DNA from: Allopusillimonas ginsengisoli
GTDB lineage: Bacteria > Pseudomonadota > Gammaproteobacteria > Burkholderiales > Burkholderiaceae_B
NCBI GenBank assembly: GCA_005239165.1
Contig: RAPG01000014.1
Span: 81,832-145,831, forward strand
Direction: 5' to 3'
Length of the DNA stretch: 64,000 nt
Of this stretch, positions 1 through 8,271 are shown one piece after another (position 1 is the first letter of the stretch; every line of letters starts with the position of its first letter). The position numbers and the translations under genes are program-made. The notes below the pieces were generated by a model. That model did not search any database. It was given only the letters and a program-made list of their open reading frames with translations, and was not told the DNA's origin.

Positions 1-886
1 CTACCCGTGGTACTCACTGCACATGCAGGCTGAAGCGGTACGCCTGATACGCGATGAGACCAGTGGACGCTTCTGTGGCGTGCACACACAGACCCCCAGC
101 GGTAATCTACGCATAAATGCCGACCTCATTGTTGGCTGCGATGGACGACAGTCTGTGTTGCGCCACGCTGCAGGGCTACAGCCTCAAAACCTCGGTGCAC
201 CCATGGATGTTTTATGGTTCCGGGTACCTCGTTCAGCCGGCCACCCCAATGGCACCTACGGCGTGCCGGGCTCAGGAGGCTTTCTGGTGTTGCTAAACCG
301 TGGCGACTACTGGCAGGCTGCCGCAGTCATACCCAAAGGAGACGCTGCGCGCACCATGGCGCAGCCGCTGTCATCATTCAAAAGCAGTATCGCCCGTCGC
401 GCCCCTTTTCTGAGCAATGAGCTTGAATCATTGCTGTCCTGGGATGAGGTAAAACTGCTGGAGGTGCGGGTAGACCGGCTACAGCGCTGGAATCAACCCG
501 GTCTGCTGTTTATCGGCGACGCGGCCCACGCCATGTCGCCCATTGGCGGGGTAGGCATAAATCTGGCCATACAAGACGCTGTTGCAACGGCTAATATTAT
601 TGCAGCACCGCTACTTGCAGGCCTTCAACCAGATGAGCCGACGCTAGCGCGGGTACAACGGCGCCGTATGCTGCCAACCCGGCTGACCCAGGGTATTCAG
701 ACCACACTACAGCACCGGCTGATCGCACCCGCATTACAAAAAACAGGCACAGACAAGCCCGTTGAAATGCCGTCGCTCCTGAAGCTGTTGTTGCGCTGGG
801 ACACGCTGCGTTCGATCCCAGCCCGCATCTTCGGGCTAGGATTCAGGCGTGAGCATGTGCGCTCTCCCAAACACAAAATACCTTAA
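1..886 (+). CDS. FAD-dependent monooxygenase, C-terminal part (5' truncated by window)
   Basis: The reading frame is open from the first bases of the window, so the gene starts upstream and its N-terminal Rossmann fold (GxGxxG) is not visible. The 294 visible residues carry the second FAD-contact motif of the PF01494 aromatic hydroxylase/UbiH-like family (FIGDAAHAMSPIGGVGINLA, around nt 510-575) and the upstream DG motif (VGCDGRQS, around nt 130). Such enzymes use NAD(P)H and O2 to hydroxylate small, often aromatic, substrates. The substrate cannot be read here and no pathway neighbours are visible. Family assignment is secure; a specific function is not claimed. Confidence 0.85.
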   Translation, partial: YPWYSLHMQAEAVRLIRDETSGRFCGVHTQTPSGNLRINADLIVGCDGRQSVLRHAAGLQPQNLGAPMDVLWFRVPRSAGHPNGTYGVPGSGGFLVLLNRGDYWQAAAVIPKGDAARTMAQPLSSFKSSIARRAPFLSNELESLLSWDEVKLLEVRVDRLQRWNQPGLLFIGDAAHAMSPIGGVGINLAIQDAVATANIIAAPLLAGLQPDEPTLARVQRRRMLPTRLTQGIQTTLQHRLIAPALQKTGTDKPVEMPSLLKLLLRWDTLRSIPARIFGLGFRREHVRSPKHKIP

Positions 887-936
887 TATCAACGTGTTGG
901 CATAGGCCATACGTCACGAGAAAAAGGAGTGTGAAA

Positions 937-1581
937 GTGAATGCGCTATTTCGCGACCGTATTGACGCAGGACGGCAACTCGGGCAAACCTTGCTTACAC
1001 GCTATGACAAAAAGCCCTGCACACTGGTGCTGGGCCTGCCACGCGGTGGCGTACCGGTCGCGCATGAAGTCGCGCGGGCCTTGCAGATTCCACTAGATAT
1101 ACTGGTTGTACGCAAACTGGGGCTACCTGCACAGCAAGAATACGCCATGGGTGCGATAGCAAGTGGCGGCGTCACCTATATTGATGACACAGTAATCAAG
1201 GCCATGCAGGTCAGCCAGTCATCCCTGGAGGCCGTCATCGAGACCGAATCTGTCGAACTGGGCAGGCGCGAGCGCGCTTATCGACAGGGTCTGAAACCCC
1301 TTGATATCACACAGAAAACCGTCATATTGGTCGATGACGGTCTGGCCACGGGTGCCACCATGCGCGCCGCCATCGCCGCCGCCAGAAGCATGAAACCCGC
1401 CCGCATAGTCGTGGCTATTCCTGTAGCTGCTGCTGATACTCTTGAAAAAATAAGGCGTGAGGCTGACGACGTAATCTGCCTGGCCACTCCCTTCCCCTTC
1501 CGTGCGGTAGGCGTCTGGTATGAACACTTCCCACAAACTACCGACGAAGAAGTCAAAGCACTGGTTGCTCAGGCTAATTAA
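937..1581 (+). CDS. Phosphoribosyltransferase-domain protein
   Basis: A type I phosphoribosyltransferase fold of about 214 residues. The PRPP-binding loop is VILVDDGLATGATM (about nt 1321-1362), preceded by the LGLPRGGVPVA segment near the N-terminus. Proteins of this type (PF00156, often with an erythromycin-esterase or hydrolase partner) are common in stress-related gene sets, but the substrate is unknown. The start is chosen at GTG 937 because AAGGAG (924-929) lies 7 nt upstream; the in-frame GTG at 931 is only 1 nt from that site. It stands alone between the monooxygenase and the DUF1090 gene. Confidence 0.8.
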   Translation: MNALFRDRIDAGRQLGQTLLTRYDKKPCTLVLGLPRGGVPVAHEVARALQIPLDILVVRKLGLPAQQEYAMGAIASGGVTYIDDTVIKAMQVSQSSLEAVIETESVELGRRERAYRQGLKPLDITQKTVILVDDGLATGATMRAAIAAARSMKPARIVVAIPVAAADTLEKIRREADDVICLATPFPFRAVGVWYEHFPQTTDEEVKALVAQAN

Positions 1582-1687
1582 AAGGGCAGCAGGTTGCGCA
1601 GCCCCACGCCAGACGGTCATTCTTTTTAGACCCGCTGCAAGATCATCGGTACACTACAAATTGCAACATTTTTCTGAGGTAAAAAAA

Positions 1688-1719
1688 TCAGACGATAAAA
1701 GTCTGACCAACTCTTTTTT
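1688..1719 (+). terminator. Small hairpin plus T-run upstream of the DUF1090 gene
   Basis: TCAGAC (1688-1693) pairs with GTCTGA (1701-1706) across a 7-nt loop, and a run of six T follows about 7 nt later. It could end transcription from the phosphoribosyltransferase gene or act in the leader of the next gene. The stem is short, so this is a modest call. Confidence 0.4.
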
Positions 1720-1735
1720 ATTACAGGACAAACCG

Positions 1736-2122
1736 ATGAATAAAACAAAAGTTGCTCTATCCATTTTAATGCTTGGTCTTGTTGCACCTGCTTTAGCCGC
1801 CAGCCCGGCGTGCGAACGCAAAGAGGCTGAAATAAAAAACCAAATTCAGCATGCAACGCAAAATAATAATAGCCATCGCGTACGCGGGCTGGAAAAGGCC
1901 CTTTCGCAAGTGCAGACGCACTGTACCGATGCCGGATTGATCAAAGACAAAAAGGAAGACATCGCTGACCAACAAGAAGACATCGACGAACTGCTTGCAA
2001 AAATTGAAGAAAAGAAATCTGAAGGCCGTTATGACAAGGTGGAGAAACTTGAAAACAAGCTAGCCCGCGAGCGTGAAGACCTCCAGACGCTTCAACAGGA
2101 GCTTAAAGAACTGAAACCCTGA
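1736..2122 (+). CDS. DUF1090 family periplasmic protein (YqjC-like)
   Basis: A 128-residue protein with a clear Sec signal peptide (MNKTKVALSILMLGLVAPALA, cleavage probably after AxA). Two Cys follow in the mature part (SPACERKEAEI and THCTDAG), then a charged helical region rich in Lys/Glu with heptad character (KIEEKKSEGRYDKVEKLENK). This matches the DUF1090/YqjC family of enterobacterial and betaproteobacterial periplasmic proteins of unknown role. ATG 1736 is preferred to the much earlier in-frame start because the signal peptide begins there and AGGA lies about 8 nt upstream. Confidence 0.8.
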   Translation: MNKTKVALSILMLGLVAPALAASPACERKEAEIKNQIQHATQNNNSHRVRGLEKALSQVQTHCTDAGLIKDKKEDIADQQEDIDELLAKIEEKKSEGRYDKVEKLENKLAREREDLQTLQQELKELKP

Positions 2123-2292
2123 AGGGTCTTTTGAGTCTGTGCGCGGCAAACCTCGGCCCTCAGGCCCCGAAAGCATAGCGGAATGGAGTCAAAAATAAGC
2201 CTGCCCTGAGCATTTAACTGAAACCGCGCGAAAAACTGCCGGGTTTTTTTATGTTTAATGTCACGCTCTGTTTCCACTCATGCTAAATGAAG

Positions 2293-5200
2293 CTAGGCGT
2301 TTAAACGCATTTCTGCGCGCTTCGCGTAAAAGGATAATCCCAGCCTTCTACTTTCCGTGACGGCATGTTGCCAGCAAGAGACGGCGCGATTTGGTTGCCC
2401 CGTGGCGGCCAGGGCAATCCCTTTCTGGTAAAGATACGCACCGCGTATGACTTGCGTGCCATAGTGTTCTATCAGAACGCCGGCACGCTCGACGGCCTCT
2501 AGTGCATGATCGCCTTGTCCCAGCGAATTGCGGCTATCAGCAAGAAGCAGCTCTAGCGGTGATTGCCAGACGGGCATGACCTGGCTTGCGACGCCGACGG
2601 CATGCTCTATGGCATGCACACCGCGGCGATCACCACGATGTGCCGCCAGCCATCCCATCATGCCATCAGCAAGCGCCCGCCAAAAGACCAGATCGGTGTC
2701 TTCGGTAATGGTCTTGAGCTCCATGATAGCCACCACCATGCCATCAACATCACCGCGCAAGCGATGCAACTCGCACAACATAGCCTGACACAGAACCCGG
2801 CTGGCTAACTGGCCGGGCTCGTTATGCCCGCTCAGTCCTTCCTGGGCAATAGCAATGCCATCTACGTGTCTTCCTTGCAATGCAAGCACCCATGCCAGCA
2901 TGCCGCGTGCTGAATGTGCTCTTTCTGCCCCCCAGGCAGGGATGTAGTGGCCGGTGACCGCACGCTTGCTAAGCGTGCTCAGAGCCGTGCGCAGCCAGCG
3001 CTCGGCGCGTGCAATATCGCCCATAAAAAGACGTGTCTGGCCGATGGCGTACTGCGCGGACCCCAGAATCAGATCAGAATCGCCATGCTCAGCATGTTGT
3101 AGCAGACCCTCGGCCACTTGCAGGACATCAGCATGGGGCTGAGTGTTGAAAGCCACCACCCACGTGCCCCATTGCATCTGAAACTGCATCTCTGGATCGT
3201 CGTCCTGTCGGTGCAATTGAACTACGCGCTCGTATGCCAGAGAGGTTTCCTCGGCGCCCCCACCTTTTTGCAAGGTAAGTATCGTACCCCGCAACAATTG
3301 GCACTCAAACTCCGCCTTGCGGCGGTCCCTGGCGCTCCCGATGCGCTCCAGCGCCGCCAGCGCACGGTCCACCATTGTTTGGGCTTCGTTGATGGCCGCC
3401 TGTGCCAGGGCATCACGCCCCGCCGTACACCACCAGCGACACGCATCCGGACTCTCAGACGCATCAAGATGCTTCGCGATATATGCGGCATGGACTCGTG
3501 CCAGCCGCGGGTCACGCTCAATCAGGAACTGCGCCACACTCGCGTGCTGCAGTTTGCATTGCAAGGGGTCCATGGTCTGGTAAACCGCAACGCGCGTCAG
3601 ATCGTGGCAAAAGCGTGCAGGCATGCCTTCGTCGACCAGGCCGTGCTGGCGCAATTGCACCATAAGCACCGACACTTGTCTGGTGGAGATGCCCAATTTC
3701 TGGGCAACATGGATAAGCATGCTCTCCTCTATGTTGCCGGCAACCGCCGCAAACTGTGCAAGCTGTCTGGCGGCAGGGTCCAGCGTCGCCATCCGTGCCG
3801 CAATGAGATCCAGAATGACAGGCGTTGTGCCGATCTCCGCGCCCAGGGCTACCTGGCGGACGATTTCCTCGGCGAACAGTGGGATGCCATCCGCCTGTTC
3901 GACAATTTGGTCACGCTCCGATGCGGCAAGACGCTGCCCGCGGGATCTATGTATGACCAGTTCGGCCATGGCACGTCGATCCAACGGGCTGAGCCTTAGT
4001 TCATTCTGGCAATCCTCCAGCTCGAACTCACTGCGGGCCGACATCAGGATCAGAGTGGGAGCCGTTTGAGCGCGCCTTAACAGGGCCTTCACCAGGGCGA
4101 TACTTGATGGATCTGCCCAATGCAAGTCTTCCCAGACGATTAACAGGCTCGCATCCCTTTCGGAACGTTGCAGCAACGCCGAAATGAATGTCTCCATTGC
4201 GGCTTTACGCATACCCTGGGCATCATCACTGTCACCGGGCTGTACCCGCTCTTCGGAAAAATGGCTGAGTACGGCGTGAAATGGCTTGTGTTCATAGCCT
4301 TCTTCGCTGTACAGCATGCGCACGTCGCCACCGGTGCGTCTGACGTATTCTGCCATTACGCCGACGAGCAAGGACTTGCCTATACCGGGTCCTCCGCGCA
4401 CAACGATTCCGGTGGGGGCCTGCGCTACCGGCAATCGTGCCCACAGGCGTACAAGCGTATCGAACTCACGCATTCGTCCGAACATGCGCCCGACGGGGCG
4501 TATGTCGCGCTGCATGCCCAGTGCGTACAGTGACTGGCCATAGCGACTTTCGTAATTTACGGTGAACTGGTCAACGATGCGGTCGCGCACACCAGTGGTA
4601 AGCAGGATCTCACCCGGTTCTGCCAGATAGGCAAGCTTCATGGCATGCTGGCCCAGAGGACGCAGCACTTGCGCGGCATCGGCTGAATGCATCATGACGA
4701 CGTCTGCGTGTATGCCTATGTTGGCGTACATGCCCTCGGGCAGCTCGATTTCACGCAGCGCGCAGGCAAGATAGGCGCAAACGTGCGCAGGCCTTTCAGC
4801 CACTGATGGAAACCCGAAAATAAGCAGCAGACTGCTGTCAGCGCCTAGCCGTATAACGGCGCCGGCGGCCTCCGCCTTGGCTCTTATAAGATTGGCCGCA
4901 GCATGCAGGCCTTGCAGCGAGTCTTCTTGTTCAATATGGTGAGCGTCCATCGCGAGCACTACACCGAGCACGGCAAGCGGACGATACTGGCGTGTCGACA
5001 CGACAGCCTGGGTAGGGCTAACGGCAGGAGCCGTTGCCTGAACCACAGACGTGTACGGGCTGTTCAGCAGTGCCAGGGTTTGCTCAGACACTTCAAAATG
5101 ATGATGCTCACGCATCATTTGACGGCAATGTTCCAAGGCCAGTAAAGCGGCTTCTCCATTGCCTGAGTCGCGCAGCAAGCGGATGAGATGACGGTGCGCG

Positions 5201-5778
5201 CTTTCGTCGCCGGGGTGTTGCATGACCCATTGTTTGGCATAGCCGACAGCCTCGGTTTGGTCTTTACGCCCTTTGAACTCGCTGATCAACCCTTCCCGAC
5301 ATTCTGCAGTATCGCGCTCTATGCGCGCCTGCCAATTATTGCGCCAGGCAGTGAAAGCCGCGCTATCAGGCAAATCCATGTACTCCAGCAAGCCACCCCG
5401 GTCATAGGCCAGGCGTTCCAGATAGCTCAAGCCGGTATACCCGCCTGTCAGCGCCAGCACGTCGACCATGATGACTTCGGGGTTCAGGGCGAGCGTGCTG
5501 CGGCCAAGCACCCAGGCCTCTGGTACGGTCTCGAACAGGCGTCGCAAGACGAACAATGCATGCCGCAAATTGGCACGGCTGTCTTGCTGACTGGCCGGCC
5601 ACAACATATTGGCCAGTTCGGCCCGTGAGAGTGCTTTTCCTTGGGAAATAGCCAGAATTGCCAGCAATAGCCTGGGCTTGGTATAGCTGATGCTACGTGT
5701 AGCACTGATGTCGTTCACGGCAACATCGAATTCTCCGAGCAATCGCAATTGAATTGGCCGGGTCAAGCTTGGGTGCAT
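2293..5778 (-). CDS. SARP/BTAD-type regulator with cyclase-like domain and AAA ATPase
   Basis: A protein of about 1161 residues, transcribed away from the T6SS operon. Domains in order: an OmpR-like winged helix (residues ~8-95), a bacterial transcriptional activation domain of TPR helices (~100-245), a class III nucleotide-cyclase-like region (~260-410, begins RPLAVLGVVLAMDAHH), a STAND/AAA ATPase with Walker A GGPGIGKS (~463-470) and Walker B LLIVWEDLHWAD (~545-556), then helical TPR-like repeats to the end. The cyclase-like part lacks an obvious metal-binding Asp pair, so it is probably a sensory relic. The start at ATG 5778 (AGGA upstream) is preferred over GTG 5832. Control of the divergent T6SS genes is inferred from position. 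Confidence 0.85.
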   Translation of the reverse strand: MHPSLTRPIQLRLLGEFDVAVNDISATRSISYTKPRLLLAILAISQGKALSRAELANMLWPASQQDSRANLRHALFVLRRLFETVPEAWVLGRSTLALNPEVIMVDVLALTGGYTGLSYLERLAYDRGGLLEYMDLPDSAAFTAWRNNWQARIERDTAECREGLISEFKGRKDQTEAVGYAKQWVMQHPGDESAHRHLIRLLRDSGNGEAALLALEHCRQMMREHHHFEVSEQTLALLNSPYTSVVQATAPAVSPTQAVVSTRQYRPLAVLGVVLAMDAHHIEQEDSLQGLHAAANLIRAKAEAAGAVIRLGADSSLLLIFGFPSVAERPAHVCAYLACALREIELPEGMYANIGIHADVVMMHSADAAQVLRPLGQHAMKLAYLAEPGEILLTTGVRDRIVDQFTVNYESRYGQSLYALGMQRDIRPVGRMFGRMREFDTLVRLWARLPVAQAPTGIVVRGGPGIGKSLLVGVMAEYVRRTGGDVRMLYSEEGYEHKPFHAVLSHFSEERVQPGDSDDAQGMRKAAMETFISALLQRSERDASLLIVWEDLHWADPSSIALVKALLRRAQTAPTLILMSARSEFELEDCQNELRLSPLDRRAMAELVIHRSRGQRLAASERDQIVEQADGIPLFAEEIVRQVALGAEIGTTPVILDLIAARMATLDPAARQLAQFAAVAGNIEESMLIHVAQKLGISTRQVSVLMVQLRQHGLVDEGMPARFCHDLTRVAVYQTMDPLQCKLQHASVAQFLIERDPRLARVHAAYIAKHLDASESPDACRWWCTAGRDALAQAAINEAQTMVDRALAALERIGSARDRRKAEFECQLLRGTILTLQKGGGAEETSLAYERVVQLHRQDDDPEMQFQMQWGTWVVAFNTQPHADVLQVAEGLLQHAEHGDSDLILGSAQYAIGQTRLFMGDIARAERWLRTALSTLSKRAVTGHYIPAWGAERAHSARGMLAWVLALQGRHVDGIAIAQEGLSGHNEPGQLASRVLCQAMLCELHRLRGDVDGMVVAIMELKTITEDTDLVFWRALADGMMGWLAAHRGDRRGVHAIEHAVGVASQVMPVWQSPLELLLADSRNSLGQGDHALEAVERAGVLIEHYGTQVIRGAYLYQKGIALAATGQPNRAVSCWQHAVTESRRLGLSFYAKRAEMRLNA

Positions 5779-5832
5779 GGCGTTCCTAAAGTGGCCGACA
5801 TGGTGAGGAGTGCCGTGCTCTTTTGACACCAC

Positions 5833-6127
5833 CTTGCGTAACGGGACGCGGCAATGATGATGCTAGTCCCCAATGAAAGTTACAAAACCCTCGGCATGAT
5901 TTCTAAATGAAAACATTAATTATCCAGAGAGTAAACCCTAGTCAGGGTAAACCCCTGAGCGTTTAAAAATCGTTTATTTACGCCAACCTGTTGCCAGGTA
6001 GAGGGTTTTTTCGTTCAACAGTTTATCAACGACTTTTTGTCTAGTATTCAAAAACACCACAAAGCCAAGCTTTCGCGATTTTTGAGAAAAGCGGTTGCAG
6101 TGTTTATCTGGACAAAGGCGTCACACA
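5833..6127 (+). promoter_or_regulatory. Divergent control region between the regulator and the T6SS operon
   Basis: AT-rich, non-coding. It holds repeated motifs: CGTTTA at 5960-5965 and 5971-5976 (11-bp period), GTAAACCC at 5931-5938 and 5947-5954 (16-bp period), and an inverted repeat TCAGGG-n5-CCCTGA (5942-5958). A small hairpin ACCTG-TTGC-CAGGT (5986-5999) precedes a T-run at 6006-6011. SARP-type activators are known to bind direct repeats with 11-bp spacing, so this is the natural place for the operator. No textbook sigma-70 promoter stands out. Assignment as an operator is inference. Confidence 0.5.
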
Positions 6128-7723
6128 ATGCTGGAAATTTCCTCCGTACGTAGTCTTGGCTCTGTGCCAGTCAGTGCCTTACAGCCTGCTGGCATGAGTC
6201 CGCGCGACGGCATCAATTTCGAAGCGATGCAAAACCAGCTAAACCGTTTGACCGATCTCCAGGCCCCAGCCATAGAATGGCCTGTCGTGACACAACTGGC
6301 TGCCACCGTTCTGAAAGACGAAGGTAAAGATCTGACGGTGGGCATCTGGCTCACGCTTGCATTGTTTCACCAGCACAGTTTGTCTGGCCTTGCCGATGGC
6401 ATTCACGTACTCCGCGAACTGGTGCAAACGTATTGGAACGAGATGTCGCCACCGGTAAGCCGTTTGCGAGGCCGGCGTAATCAGATGCAGTGGCTGCTCG
6501 ATCTGTTAACCGATGCACTTGATGAACAGTTCATCATGCAGATGCCGGCCATGCCCTTCGCAAAACATGAGCAGATGCTCGAAGACTGGGATGCGCTGGA
6601 CACCGCCTGGCAACAGCACGACCAGGAGGCTCCGGCATTTTATGCACTGGCTGCCGTTTTCCGTCGATTGCTGGTCGAACAGTTGCCAGACCAGAAGCCC
6701 GCAACTGAGTCCCAGACGAAAGATCCTGCCGAGCCTGTGCCGCCCGCAACACGTGAGACCGGCCCGGCCACCGCGACAAGCACTTCGATGCCTGTAGTGC
6801 GGACGGCACCGGCGAGTATTCCTGGCAACATTGCCGATGCCGCTACTGCCGTCGAAAACGCGCTTGGTGGCTTGCATCCCTTGATCACCTGGTTGTTACA
6901 AGAGCAACCCACCGCTGCCATGCTGTTCCGACTAAACCGGATTTGTGCATGGACGGCCCTGGAACAGCTTCCTCCGGCACAAGGCGTAACAACACGCCTG
7001 CCGGCCCCAGCCGGGCAACTGCTGGCCACGTTTGAGCAGATTGTTCAGGCAGGCGACCCTCAGGCCATCATCCGTTTTGCAGAAGCGCGTCTGGCAAGCC
7101 TGCCTTACTGGCTGGATCTTGGCCGGGCCAGCCATGCGGCGCTTACGCAACTGGGGGCCAGTCAGGCAGCAGAGGCTCTAGCACAGGAAACAGCGCATTT
7201 CATGGGGCGACTTCCCGGGCTGTCCACACTTGCGTTTAACGATGGTCAGCCATTTGCCGACCCGGCTACTCGGGCCTGGCTGGACGCCCTGCAGGCGGCA
7301 TCGGGCACATCGAAAGACACTGCTCCCGCTCAGGATGAAGTTAATGCACTGGTACGCGAAGCCGAAAGCCAGGCCGTGGCGGGAAAGCTCGCAGACGCAC
7401 TGACGCTGATCCAATCGACGCTGTGCCACGCGGATGGCGGGCGCACTTCCTTTCGTTTTCGTCTGGCCCAGTGCCAGCTTATACACAGGTTTGACATGAA
7501 AACGGATATGCGACCTTTGGTCGCTCCACTGATAGAGGAACTCGAAACCCATCGTCTGTCTTTCTGGGAGCCCGAGCTTGCCCGTCAGGCACTGGAACTG
7601 GCGGCGGATATTGAATTGCGGCGTGGTATCGACGGCGTCGCACCGGCTGCCCCTATGCTGGGACGTCTGTCCCACGTCGATGTCAAGGCTGCCTGGCAGC
7701 TCTCACAATCAACCGCTGACTGA
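6128..7723 (+). CDS. tssA: T6SS protein TssA
   Basis: A 531-residue first gene of the T6SS operon. It has an ImpA N-terminal domain (residues ~20-125, with the WLTLALFHQHSLSGLADGI and WNEMSPPVSRLRGRRNQMQWLLD signature), a Pro/Ala/Thr-rich linker (~185-240), and a VasJ-like C-terminal domain (~400-520). TssA coordinates priming and elongation of the contractile tail at the baseplate. ATG 6128 is chosen; an earlier in-frame TTG at 6095 lacks a ribosome site. It is followed 26 nt later by tssB. Confidence 0.93.
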   Translation: MLEISSVRSLGSVPVSALQPAGMSPRDGINFEAMQNQLNRLTDLQAPAIEWPVVTQLAATVLKDEGKDLTVGIWLTLALFHQHSLSGLADGIHVLRELVQTYWNEMSPPVSRLRGRRNQMQWLLDLLTDALDEQFIMQMPAMPFAKHEQMLEDWDALDTAWQQHDQEAPAFYALAAVFRRLLVEQLPDQKPATESQTKDPAEPVPPATRETGPATATSTSMPVVRTAPASIPGNIADAATAVENALGGLHPLITWLLQEQPTAAMLFRLNRICAWTALEQLPPAQGVTTRLPAPAGQLLATFEQIVQAGDPQAIIRFAEARLASLPYWLDLGRASHAALTQLGASQAAEALAQETAHFMGRLPGLSTLAFNDGQPFADPATRAWLDALQAASGTSKDTAPAQDEVNALVREAESQAVAGKLADALTLIQSTLCHADGGRTSFRFRLAQCQLIHRFDMKTDMRPLVAPLIEELETHRLSFWEPELARQALELAADIELRRGIDGVAPAAPMLGRLSHVDVKAAWQLSQSTAD

Positions 7724-7749
7724 CCCGGTCAGTCCCAAGGAGAAAACTG

Positions 7750-8268
7750 ATGTCAAAAGATGGATCCGTAGCACCGAAGGAACGCGTCAACATCGTGTAC
7801 AAGCCGGCCACCGGTGATGCCCAGGAGCAGGTGGAGTTGCCGCTCAAACAACTGGTAATCGGCGATTTCACATTAAAAGAGTCTGAGATTCCGGTGGATG
7901 AGCGCAAGCCTATTCAAGTGGATAAGGACAACTTCAATGATGTGCTCAAGGCCCAGAACCTGGACCTGACTCTTTCCGTTCCCAGCCGTCTGTCCGACAA
8001 CCCCACTGAGGACGAACAAATCCCCGTGTCGCTCAAGTTCGAGAACATGCGTGATTTCGAGCCGGATTCCATCGTGAACCAGGTGCCGGAACTGCGTCAG
8101 CTGATTGAGTTGCGTGAAGCACTCAAGGCCTTGAAAGGACCGTTGGGAAATCTGCCTGAATTTCGCAAGCGGCTGCAGGCACTGATCCAGGATGAAGGTG
8201 CGCGCGAGCGCTTATTGGGCGAGCTGGGCGTCCAGGACGCCAGCCCCGACGGCCAGACCAAGGAGTAA
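7750..8268 (+). CDS. tssB: T6SS contractile sheath small subunit TssB
   Basis: 172 residues, the usual length for TssB/VipA. Family features are visible: MSKDGSVAPKERVNIVYK at the start, the FKPRDFEPDSIV-type segment (FENMRDFEPDSIVNQVPEL), and the helical end rich in Leu/Arg. TssB and TssC form the helical sheath that contracts to push the Hcp tube outwards. AAGGAG lies 5-6 nt before ATG 7750. It is separated from tssC by only 3 nt, implying coupled translation, as the two are needed in equal amounts. Confidence 0.97.
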   Translation: MSKDGSVAPKERVNIVYKPATGDAQEQVELPLKQLVIGDFTLKESEIPVDERKPIQVDKDNFNDVLKAQNLDLTLSVPSRLSDNPTEDEQIPVSLKFENMRDFEPDSIVNQVPELRQLIELREALKALKGPLGNLPEFRKRLQALIQDEGARERLLGELGVQDASPDGQTKE

Positions 8269-8271
8269 CTT

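Noticed and set aside
3118..3999. Open frame of 293 codons on the plus strand
   Set aside because: It is antisense to the large regulator, with unusual composition and no domain.
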